Assembly: GCA_963799365.1 (NCBI GenBank)
Contig: CAWCWV010000008.1
Location: 248,001-312,000 of the forward strand
DNA: 64,000 bases
Reading direction: 5' to 3'
DNA from: Marinirhabdus sp963799365
GTDB taxonomy: Bacteria > Bacteroidota > Bacteroidia > Flavobacteriales > Flavobacteriaceae
Positions 25,283 through 32,223 of this stretch are shown here, in pieces; within the stretch, counting starts at the first letter, position 1, and every line of letters starts with the position of its first letter. The notes under the pieces are model-generated. The model was not told where the DNA came from. It made no database searches and saw nothing but the letters and a program-made list of their open reading frames with translations. The position numbers and the translations under genes are program-made.

Positions 25283-25560
25283 ATGTTTAATGGCTCCGAA
25301 TTGCGTCGAAACAGAAAAATTGCCACTGATTTTATTATTCCGGCTGAATAAAAACTGATTTTTGAGAAGCTTTTTCCAATTGTTGCGCTGATTTAAAAAA
25401 ATCCCGATTTTACTCAAACTGATTTTTGAAAAGCGGTACGGAATCGGTGCGCTGATTCAAAAACTGATTTTACCAATCTGTACGCAATCGTTGTGCTGAT
25501 TTCAAACAAAAAAAACCGAACTGTACGTGAAAAGCTGTACGTGTCGCCACAAAACATAAC
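25280..25560 (+). other. Gene-less 281-bp cassette with internal repeats
   Basis: Ends GTTATGTTT/AAACATAAC match over 9 bp. The interior holds about three degenerate copies of a unit of 45-60 bp (AACTGATTTTTGA, then GCGGTACGGAATCG, then GTGCGCTGATT). No + strand gene. It may be a repeat-derived RNA or a relic. Confidence 0.6.
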
Positions 25561-25679
25561 AACGCATAAAGTCAATTGCTCAAATTATCCTAATCGGATA
25601 ATTCTCGCAGGCGGGAAATGAGGGAAATTTTATGTAATTTGGTCTAAAGTTCAGCAACTGAACTTTATGCAAAACCGTT
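25558..25679 (+). repeat. attC-like cassette junction 31, class C variant
   Basis: AAC 25558 and GTT 25677. The arms GCATAAAGTCAATTGC and GCAACTGAACTTTATGC have covaried relative to class C. They pair with one A/C mismatch and one bulged base. Confidence 0.8.
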
Positions 25680-25707
25680 GTGCTTCATTATAACCAACCA
25701 CTAACGA

Positions 25708-26484
25708 ATGATAAAATTCTTTAGAAAAATTAGACAAAAGCTGCTATCTGAAAATAAATTCAGTAAATATCTAATTTATGCAATTGGAGAAATAGTTTTG
25801 GTAGTTATTGGAATTTTAATTGCATTACAATTGAATGATTGGAATGATTCTCAAAAAGAATTAAAATTAGAAAACGAATATTATTGTAGACTTTCAGAAG
25901 ATGCAAAATTGGATAAAGAGCAAATAAATAATTTGCTGGTCTTAGCTAAAAATCGTTTAGAAGCTTCAAATCAATCTGTGAGATTATTACTTCAAGATAA
26001 TGTTCAAAAGGTAGAAGCTGGAACACAAATTTCTCTTGCAACAAAAGCAATCTATTCGGATTTTGAACCGAATAATTCGGCGTATGAAGATTTAAAATCT
26101 GGTGCAAATTTGAATATAATCAGCGATAAAACTATTATCAAAGCATTGAACAGATATTTCAATAAGGTGGAAGAATTGAAAAGTATTATTATGATTAATG
26201 GGAAACATGCTGTAGATATTTCTTTTTCTCACAATGATTATTTCGCAAATGGATCAATTCAGGCATCAATAAAAGATGGTAGATTTAAAACTGGGCTTGA
26301 TCAAGATCTAAAGGAAAAAATAAAGGCAATTGACCAAAATCAGTTGTCGGCAGAAATGAAATCGAGACTTTTAAATGAGTCTTTAGAATATGTTGGAGCA
26401 AATACAAGACAAATTGAACTTTATTCTTTAATGTTGGAAGAAATTGCATCTCTAGAAAATCTTTTGCAATCCAAATGTCAATAG
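25708..26484 (+). CDS. DUF6090-family membrane-anchored protein (second copy)
   Basis: The 258-residue paralogue of the gene at 17732 has the same start (MIKFFRKIRQKLLSENKFSK), the helix YAIGEIVLVVIGILIALQLN and NDW after it. A helical, more diverged C-terminal region follows (CRLSEDAKLDKEQINNLLVL). Leader and cassette ends (GTTGTGCTT/AAGCACAAC, 25677-26509) match the other copy as well, so the two cassettes descend from one ancestor. Function unknown. Followed directly by IS110 copy 3. Confidence 0.82.
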   Translation: MIKFFRKIRQKLLSENKFSKYLIYAIGEIVLVVIGILIALQLNDWNDSQKELKLENEYYCRLSEDAKLDKEQINNLLVLAKNRLEASNQSVRLLLQDNVQKVEAGTQISLATKAIYSDFEPNNSAYEDLKSGANLNIISDKTIIKALNRYFNKVEELKSIIMINGKHAVDISFSHNDYFANGSIQASIKDGRFKTGLDQDLKEKIKAIDQNQLSAEMKSRLLNESLEYVGANTRQIELYSLMLEEIASLENLLQSKCQ

Positions 26485-26625
26485 AATATATAAATAACGA
26501 AAGCACAACAAAGAACTGAGGTAAAAAACAACACTTTTCTTCATTAAATTTAGACAATATTATTTTTGGCTCAAGAAATAGTAATAATGATTTCTTGGGC
26601 TTCTTTTTTTACAAACCACAAGCAA

Positions 26626-27594
26626 TTATTTGGTCAATACGGACACGTACTTTTCGTCGTAGGGTCTACCAGATTTTGCTATTGCAAAGCACTGTTTTAG
26701 CAGTTTATTTGCCACAGCAATCAACGCCAGCTTTTTACTTTTCCCTTTATTTACTATCCGCTCATAGATCTCACGACAGGCTTTGTTGTATTTGCAAGCG
26801 TTAAAAGCACACAAAAATAAAAGGTTGCGTAGTTTCCGGTTTCCCACTTTACTTATCCTCGCCCGTCCCCGGACACTGCTGCCCGATTCCCTGATTGTTG
26901 GTGTGATACCCACATAACTGCATAGCTGCGACGCTCTCTCGAACTTTGAAAATCCATCTGTAACCACTATTAAAAACAATGCCGTCTTCTGTCCTATCCC
27001 AGGGATGGATGTAAGTAAACTTAATTGATCCTGCTGATCCTGCTTCACCAATGACAGTAGTTTCTCCTCGATACCATCTATCTCCTTATCCAACTGTTTC
27101 CTGTTTCGCCTCAATGAACGGTAAACAAACTTTGAAGGTATTCCCAGAGCCTCTTCTCCGTGCATCTTGTTCTTTGTTGCTGTACGTTGTTTCACATAGG
27201 TGTCAAGCAATCTAAAAAGCTGAAGGCATTCGCTCTGTACATCGGTAAGGGCATTATAGAGAGGAACTTCGTTCAACAATCCGTAATCACAGATAGCCTT
27301 GGCATCACTCTTATCGGTCTTTACCTTGGCCAATTTCATTTGAATGAACCGTTTTATAGATAAGGGGTTCACAACAGATACAACTACTTCTTTCTTGTAA
27401 AGAAACTGAGCGAGTCGGTAATAGTAGTAGCTTGTAGCTTCCATGACCACTAACGAGCCTTTTGGCAGATCTCCAAGGAATTTCTTAAATCCCGATGGGT
27501 CATTTTTATATTGATTATGCCCAACCACACTACCGTGAACGTCAAAGACAGCTTTGCTGATGTCAACTCCAAAAGTTTCTTTATATTTATTCAT
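26626..27594 (-). CDS. IS110-family DEDD transposase (copy 3)
   Basis: 322 residues, full length, DEDD and serine motifs intact. It shares KEIDGIEEKLLSLVKQDQQD with copy 2 and LCAFNACKYN with copy 1. Copies 2 and 3 are thus closer to each other in the middle of the gene, and copy 3 resembles copy 1 elsewhere, a sign of exchange between copies. Confidence 0.93.
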   Translation of the reverse strand: MNKYKETFGVDISKAVFDVHGSVVGHNQYKNDPSGFKKFLGDLPKGSLVVMEATSYYYYRLAQFLYKKEVVVSVVNPLSIKRFIQMKLAKVKTDKSDAKAICDYGLLNEVPLYNALTDVQSECLQLFRLLDTYVKQRTATKNKMHGEEALGIPSKFVYRSLRRNRKQLDKEIDGIEEKLLSLVKQDQQDQLSLLTSIPGIGQKTALFLIVVTDGFSKFERASQLCSYVGITPTIRESGSSVRGRARISKVGNRKLRNLLFLCAFNACKYNKACREIYERIVNKGKSKKLALIAVANKLLKQCFAIAKSGRPYDEKYVSVLTK

Positions 27595-27626
27595 AAGAAC
27601 TAATTTATGAAAGAACTAGCTACTGT

Positions 27627-27767
27627 ACCCACAACAACTTGAAAACGAGATCTAAAGTCTCACAGAACTGAACGTGATCTAAGTAGTAAAAGAGAGAGGA
27701 TTATCAATGTTGACGAAGTCTAAAGCTTCAACGCATATAGTAACCTTAATTCTCTCTTTTGTTCTTT
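27627..27767 (-). ncRNA. Candidate bridge RNA of IS110 copy 3
   Basis: Same two hairpins as copy 1, with the target-like AACGCATATAG at 27730-27740 and the end-like AGAACTGA at 27664-27671. In this copy the actual flank ACGCATATAAT matches the guide over its first 9 bases. Confidence 0.65.
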
Positions 27768-28064
27768 CTGATTAATGATTTAAATGTAACAATTACTGAG
27801 AATCAAACTTAAGACGCATATAATACAGCGGGTCTGATGGTTAAGTGAATTGTATTTCCCACAAATAATTGTAAATTAGTCACGCGGATAAATTCGTAGT
27901 GGCGGCGCCAATGTCTTCCTCTCTCCCGATAGCTATCGGGATCGTCGGAGACAGGCGGCTGATTCGCACGCTGCGCTTCCCACTTTCGCTGACGCAAAAT
28001 GTTGGCACTGCCGATGCTGCCGCTCAAGACCCGCCGTATTATATGCAAACCCGTTATGTGCAAT

Positions 28065-28095
28065 TTGGTTACGTTACCAAGATTTGGTATATTTG
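28065..28095 (+). promoter_or_regulatory. Promoter and operator of the parDE-like cassette
   Basis: Inverted repeat TTGGT (28065-28069)/ACCAA (28076-28080), then the -7 box TATATTTG (28088-28095), 16 bp before the antitoxin gene. Confidence 0.7.
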
Positions 28096-28111
28096 ATTAA
28101 ATTTTAGAAAA

Positions 28112-28354
28112 ATGGGGAAAAACACTTCAATATCACTTGGAAATCACTTTGAGGATTTTATCAACAATGAGGTAAAATCTGGCAGATATAATTCTGTCAG
28201 CGAAGTAATTCGTTCAGCTCTTCGAATGTTAGAACGTGAAGAAGAAAAAGAAAGAGAACTGATTAAAGCTCTCGAAGTTGGAGAAAATAGTGGATTTGTT
28301 GAAAATTTTGATCCAAAACAAAATCTAACTGAATTACATCGCCAACACTTATGA
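28112..28354 (+). CDS. parD: ParD-like antitoxin (ribbon-helix-helix)
   Basis: The 80-residue protein has the ParD/CopG ribbon-helix-helix start (KNTSISLGNHFEDFINNEVK) and the typical SGRYNSVSEVIRSALRMLER. An acidic tail wraps the toxin (ALEVGENSGFVENFDPKQN). It binds the operator at 28065-28080 and neutralises the next gene's product. The stop overlaps the toxin start (ATGA, 4 bp). The antitoxin-first order is standard for parDE. Cassette 28053-28668 has ends GTTATGTGCA/TGCACATAAC. Confidence 0.92.
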   Translation: MGKNTSISLGNHFEDFINNEVKSGRYNSVSEVIRSALRMLEREEEKERELIKALEVGENSGFVENFDPKQNLTELHRQHL

Positions 28355-28653
28355 ATAAAAATAAGTATCGAATAAGTAAGCAAGCGATTGATGATTTAAA
28401 TGATATTTGGGTTTATACTTTTCACAAATGGTCAAAAGAACAAGCCGACAGATATTACGATTTAATAATCGAAGAAATTGAATTTATTACAGATAACTAT
28501 CTAATTGGAAAATCCGCAGAACAAACACGAAAGAATTATCGAGTAACTAAAATTAAATCACATCTGATTTTTTATAGAAAAGCGGAAAATGAAGTTGTGG
28601 AAATTGTTAGAATTCTACATCAGAGAATGGATATTAAGAAACGGTTGAAATAA
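28351..28653 (+). CDS. parE: ParE-like toxin
   Basis: The 100-residue RelE/ParE-superfamily toxin has the ParE pattern: ISKQAIDDLNDIWVYTFHKW, then SKEQADRYYDLIIEEIEFI. The centre is KNYRVTKIKSHLIFYRKAEN, and it ends in VVEIVRILHQRMDIKKRLK, whose RILHQRMD motif is strongly conserved. ParE toxins poison DNA gyrase. Four-base overlap with the antitoxin gene indicates coupled translation. Complete and probably functional. Confidence 0.92.
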   Translation: MNKNKYRISKQAIDDLNDIWVYTFHKWSKEQADRYYDLIIEEIEFITDNYLIGKSAEQTRKNYRVTKIKSHLIFYRKAENEVVEIVRILHQRMDIKKRLK

Positions 28654-28665
28654 AAAACTGCACAT

Positions 28666-28911
28666 AACACTGCATATAATACAGCGGTCACATTCGGCTT
28701 TAATTAAATTTCCTAACTTTATAAAAAATTTGGTACAGCGATAAATACGGAGTGGCGGCGCCAGTGTCTTCCTCTCTCCCGATAGCTATCGGGATCGTCG
28801 GAGACAGGCGGCTGATTCGCACGCTGACGCTTCCCACAAACCGCTGACGCAGTTTTGTTGGCACTGCCGAAGCTGCCGCTCAAGACCCGCCGTATCATAT
28901 GCAAAACCGTT
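28666..28911 (+). repeat. attC-like cassette junction 33, class B with inserted palindrome
   Basis: AAC 28666 and GTT 28909, left spacer ACT. The palindrome CCCGATAGCTATCGGG is at 28778-28793. Confidence 0.8.
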
Positions 28912-28936
28912 CTACGCAATTTAAACAACCATTGAA

Positions 28937-29803
28937 ATGAAATCTAAATCTAATCTTTTTTTAATTCTTGCAATATTTATCGCTTCTTGTGATTCTGATA
29001 AAAAGATTATTCCTGATGGATTGAAAAAACTATCCCAAGAAGACCAAATTGAAATAGCTGAAAACAGGATGACTTTAGATTACGATAACGTACTTTATAA
29101 AAATGAAAAAAACGAAATAATCACATCGGATTCGATAGCTAAAATTTCTTTTGATGAAAGTTTTGCTTACGATGTTTTTATGAATGAAAATAATAAACCA
29201 GAAATTGTAATAATTCGAAATGCAACACAAGAGGATAAAGATTTTAGGAAAAAAATTATTACGATATATCAAAAAGAAATTGTAGAACCAATATCATTAG
29301 TGGAAATTGATTGTGACAAAATTCAAGAGATATTAACTGAAGTTCATTCACTCGACCAAGATATGCGTTTAGATGGCAATGGAATTGACCCAAATATTGA
29401 CCGAGGAAATTTGATTAAGGTTGTCAGCTTAATCGAAAAATGTGGAATGCCAACTTTGAAAGAAGTAAATCAAGAAGAGATGTCAGCAATTTGGTTAGTT
29501 TTTCAACACGCAAATAATTATCATCGAAAACAATATTTACCGCAATTAAAGAAATCAGCTCAAAACGGCGATTTGAGAATGAGCCAAATGGCATTAATGG
29601 AGGATAGAATATTGATGACGGACGGAAAACCACAAATTTATGGTTCACAAATTTCACAAAATCGAGAAAACGGAGGTTGGATGATTTATGAATTACAAAA
29701 TCCAGAGACAGTTGATAAAAGAAGAGCTGAAGTTGGACTTGGCCCATTGAACGAATATGTAAGTCAATGGGAAATAGAATTTAAAATCAAGCAAGCGGAA
29801 TAA
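28937..29803 (+). CDS. Lipoprotein with DUF6624 domain
   Basis: The 288-residue product has a lipoprotein signal (LFLILAIFIASC). The C-terminal half shows the DUF6624 pattern: IWLVFQHANNYHRKQYLPQL, then MALMEDRILMTDGKPQIYGS and the ending NPETVDKRRAEVGLGPLNEY. Conserved His and Asp residues hint at a metal site, but no activity is known. ATG 28937 is 28 bases after the cassette start; no promoter seen. Cassette ends GTTCTACGCA/TGCGTAGAAC (28909-29818). Confidence 0.78.
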   Translation: MKSKSNLFLILAIFIASCDSDKKIIPDGLKKLSQEDQIEIAENRMTLDYDNVLYKNEKNEIITSDSIAKISFDESFAYDVFMNENNKPEIVIIRNATQEDKDFRKKIITIYQKEIVEPISLVEIDCDKIQEILTEVHSLDQDMRLDGNGIDPNIDRGNLIKVVSLIEKCGMPTLKEVNQEEMSAIWLVFQHANNYHRKQYLPQLKKSAQNGDLRMSQMALMEDRILMTDGKPQIYGSQISQNRENGGWMIYELQNPETVDKRRAEVGLGPLNEYVSQWEIEFKIKQAE

Positions 29804-29815
29804 TAAACTGCGTAG

Positions 29816-30063
29816 AACACCTCATATAATACAGCGGGTCTGATGGTTAAGTGAATTGTAATTCCTACAAATAATTGTAAATTAATCACGCGGATAAATA
29901 CGTACTGGCGGCGCCCAATGTTCTTCCTCTCTCCCGATAGCTATCGGGATCGTCGGAGACAGGAGGCTGATTCGCACGCTGCGCTTCCCACTTTCGCTGA
30001 CGCAAAATGTTGGCACTGCCGATGCTGCCGCTCAAGACCCGCCGTATCACATGGAAATCCGTT
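29816..30063 (+). repeat. attC-like cassette junction 34, class B, degenerate
   Basis: AAC 29816 and GTT 30061. Left arm TCATATAATACAGCGG and right arm CCGCCGTATCACATGG carry extra changes, so the outer stem is weak. Palindrome at 29933-29948. Confidence 0.75.
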
Positions 30064-30082
30064 ACCAAACATTTTAAAAATA

Positions 30083-31003
30083 ATGAGAAATTATAACTTT
30101 ATATTTTTTACACTTGCACTTACAATCTTTACAAATTCTTGCAATACTAAAAAAGAGAATTCTAAAGAGAGTGATTCTCTAAGATTAGAGAATCCTTATT
30201 TTGGAGAAAAACCGCCAGGATTAACTCCTAAATTGTTCGCTCCACCAATTGTTTCACCGGATGGACTCTTTGAAGGAGGTAACTTCTCGCCAGATATGAA
30301 AGAATATTATTTCTCAAGGAAAAATGGAAAATATGAGAAACGGACATTCTTTGTTATTAGATATGAGAATAATAGTTGGGGAAACGAATCAGAGACCGAT
30401 ATAAGGTACCCGAAATTCTCGAAAGATGGCAATATCATATACGTTGGAAATAAGTATAGGGAGCGTATCGAATGTGGTTGGTCAGAACTCAAAAGTCTTG
30501 GACCTCCTTTTTCAGATAAACATATTATGGGGATATCGTTTTCAGACTATGGGACATCTTACTTTGATGAAATTAGCTTTGATCAAAATAATAAACCTGA
30601 TACAATTGGAGCTATAAGTTATTCTCGTCTAGTAAACGGCAAATATGAACCACGTCAAAAATTGGGGAAAGATATTAACACTGGAACATGGATTGCCCAT
30701 CCATATATCGCTCCAGATGAATCCTATTTGATATGGGACCAAAAAGGAGCTGGTGGTTATGGTCAGGCTGATATCTTTATTAGTTTTAAACAGAAAGATG
30801 GCCCTTGGTTGCCAGGGATAAACATGGGAAATATTATAAACACTGAACTCTCGGAAAGCGGGGCATATGTCACGGTCGATGGAAAATATCTGTTTTTTAC
30901 GAGGGGAGAGTGGGAAGTTAAAGAAGATGGAAGTGAAAATTGGGTAGGAAAACCTTTTTGGGTGGATTCTCAGATTATCGAGAATCTCAGACCTAAAAAT
31001 TAA
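30083..31003 (+). CDS. Lipoprotein with WD40-like (PD40) beta-propeller repeats
   Basis: The 306-residue product starts at ATG 30083 with a lipoprotein signal (FFTLALTIFTNSC). The body resembles TolB/PD40 propeller proteins of Bacteroidota: APPIVSPDGLFEGGNFSPDM, EIRYPKFSKDGNIIYVG-like blocks, HPYIAPDESYLIWDQKGAGG and GADIFISFKQKDG-like blocks, each with the SPDG or APDE turn. Such proteins bind partners at the cell surface or periplasm; the ligand is unknown. Cassette ends GTTACCAAAC/GTTTGGTAAC (30061-31036). Confidence 0.78.
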   Translation: MRNYNFIFFTLALTIFTNSCNTKKENSKESDSLRLENPYFGEKPPGLTPKLFAPPIVSPDGLFEGGNFSPDMKEYYFSRKNGKYEKRTFFVIRYENNSWGNESETDIRYPKFSKDGNIIYVGNKYRERIECGWSELKSLGPPFSDKHIMGISFSDYGTSYFDEISFDQNNKPDTIGAISYSRLVNGKYEPRQKLGKDINTGTWIAHPYIAPDESYLIWDQKGAGGYGQADIFISFKQKDGPWLPGINMGNIINTELSESGAYVTVDGKYLFFTRGEWEVKEDGSENWVGKPFWVDSQIIENLRPKN

Positions 31004-31033
31004 ATCATAATAATAACTATACAAACGTTTGGT

Positions 31034-31156
31034 AACAATGGCTATAAGTAATTGCTTGTTCTCGTCTACTCCTGAAAATCCTCGCGGATTTTCAGTTTGG
31101 TGTGTGCTTGCTACGTTAAGTGCTAACCCACGCAACTACTCATAGCCGAGACCGTA
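31034..31156 (+). repeat. attC-like cassette junction 35, class F, defective core
   Basis: AAC 31034; class F arms with A/C mismatches at positions 7 and 12. The right core reads GTAGCCAC instead of GTTAGCCAC (31154), a 1-base loss compared with the mirrored end GTGGCTAAC at 31899-31907. Confidence 0.78.
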
Positions 31157-31182
31157 GCCACAAGCAAGAAAAAACTTAATCA

Positions 31183-31215
31183 GTTACCATTATGGTAACT
31201 TTTTTATTATATTTG
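31183..31215 (+). promoter_or_regulatory. Promoter and operator of the third higBA-like cassette
   Basis: Palindrome GTTACCATTATGGTAAC (31183-31199) and -7 box TATATTTG (31208-31215), 18 bp before the toxin start. Confidence 0.72.
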
Positions 31216-31232
31216 CGTCAAACAATTATAAT

Positions 31233-31526
31233 TTGAGAGTAATTGCAAAAAGAATTTTACGTGATTTTTGGGAAAAACACGCCGATTGTGAACAGCAATT
31301 GAAATCGTGGTACCGTGAAACCGAAAAATCCGAATGGAAAAATATTAATGAATTGAAAGTAGAATATCCGAGCGCGAGTATTTTAAAAGACAATCGGATA
31401 GTTTACAACATCAAAGGTAACAATTACCGCTTAATTGTAAAATTCAATTTTGATTACCAAATAGGTTGGATTCGATTTATTGGAACTCACGCAGAATACG
31501 ATAAAATAGACGCAAATAATATTTGA
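31233..31526 (+). CDS. higB: HigB-type mRNA interferase toxin
   Basis: The 97-residue toxin starts with TTG 31233 (MRVIAKRILRDFWEKHADCE). The HigB_toxin signature is clear: QLKSWYRETEKSEWKNINEL, SASILKDNRIVYNIKGNNYR and LIVKFNFDYQIGWIRFIGTH ending in AEYDKIDA. Such toxins cut translated mRNA at the ribosome. The start is set by the short distance to the promoter and by the absence of a nearby in-frame ATG. Cassette 31154-31907. Confidence 0.9.
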   Translation: MRVIAKRILRDFWEKHADCEQQLKSWYRETEKSEWKNINELKVEYPSASILKDNRIVYNIKGNNYRLIVKFNFDYQIGWIRFIGTHAEYDKIDANNI

Positions 31527-31528
31527 TT

Positions 31529-31885
31529 ATGAACATAGCACCCATTAGAAACGAAAAGGATTATCAAAAAGCACTCGAGCAACTCGAATTAATTTTTGAT
31601 GCCAAAAAAGGAACTGAAAAAAGTGATGAACTCGAAATCCTTTCCATATTGATTGACCGGTACGAGAATGAAAAATTTCCAATCGGAATGCCAGATCCCA
31701 TTGAGGCAATAAAATTCCGAATGGAACAATTGGGAATGAAACAAAAAGATTTAGCCGAGGTTGTTGGATTTAAAAGTAGAGTCAGCGAAATTTTGAATAA
31801 AAAACGCAAACTCACTTTAGATATGATTCGAAAATTGAACACAACTCTTCATATACCGACAGAAGTTTTAGTTCAAGATTATTAG
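31529..31885 (+). CDS. higA: HigA-type antitoxin
   Basis: The 118-residue product starts from ATG 31529, 2 bp after the toxin stop. The N-terminal toxin-binding helices (KDYQKALEQLELIFDAKKGT, LEILSILIDRYENEKFPIGM) and the motif DPIEAIKFRMEQLGMKQKDL lead into a C-terminal helix-turn-helix (LAEVVGFKSRVSEILNKKRK). It represses the palindrome at 31183-31199. This subtype differs from the HigA at 1205, so the two pairs should not cross-neutralise. Confidence 0.9.
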   Translation: MNIAPIRNEKDYQKALEQLELIFDAKKGTEKSDELEILSILIDRYENEKFPIGMPDPIEAIKFRMEQLGMKQKDLAEVVGFKSRVSEILNKKRKLTLDMIRKLNTTLHIPTEVLVQDY

Positions 31886-31904
31886 AAAGAAAGTGCCAGT
31901 GGCT

Positions 31905-32150
31905 AACACCGCTTATAATACAGCGGGTCTGATGGTTAAGTGAATTGTAATTCCTACAAATAATTGTAAATTAATCACGCGGATAAATACGTAGTGGCGA
32001 CGCCCAGTGTCTTCCTCTCTCCCGATAACTATCGGGATCGTCGGAGACAGGAGGCTGATTCGCACGCTGGCGCTTCCCACAAAACGCTGATGGAGTTTTG
32101 TTGGCACTGCCGATCCAGCCGAAACCCGGCGTATCATATGCAAACCCGTT
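31905..32150 (+). repeat. attC-like cassette junction 36, class B with palindrome, last of the array
   Basis: AAC 31905 and GTT 32148. Left arm GCTTATAATACAGCGG is slightly degenerate. The palindrome copy reads CCCGATAACTATCGGG (32021-32036). No further junction is found to its right. Confidence 0.78.
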
Positions 32151-32223
32151 AACAGTAATTTTTAGTTTTTGTAATATAAACCCTTTCAAAAAGTATAATT
32201 TTTATAAAACTACCACTACAAGT

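Larger units (their letters stand above)
26510..27814 (-). mobile_element. IS110-family insertion sequence, copy 3
   Basis: Same ends as copy 1 throughout (AAGAACTGAGG and AATCAAACTTAAG). Same orientation and same position in the junction as the other two copies. The right flank is ACGCATATAATAC. Confidence 0.88.
26507..28055 (+). repeat. attC-like cassette junction 32, class B, split by an IS110 element
   Basis: AAC 26507-26509 is separated from GCATATAATACAGCGG (from 27816) by the element. The loop carries the inserted palindrome CCCGATAGCTATCGGG (27925-27940). GTT at 28053. Confidence 0.75.

Noticed and set aside
649..32150. CRISPR array
   Set aside because: The repeats are 120-250 bp of nine classes, the intervals hold genes and no cas genes are present.
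649..32150. Classical integron cores of type GTTRRRY
   Set aside because: Many cores (GTTGTAA, GTTACCA, GTTCTAC) break that consensus. The sites share the architecture but not the canonical core, so I call them attC-like.
834..32150. Cassettes as miniature transposons with terminal inverted repeats
   Set aside because: The inverted ends are private to each cassette, there are no target duplications, and all units have one orientation; a shared transposase could not recognise them.
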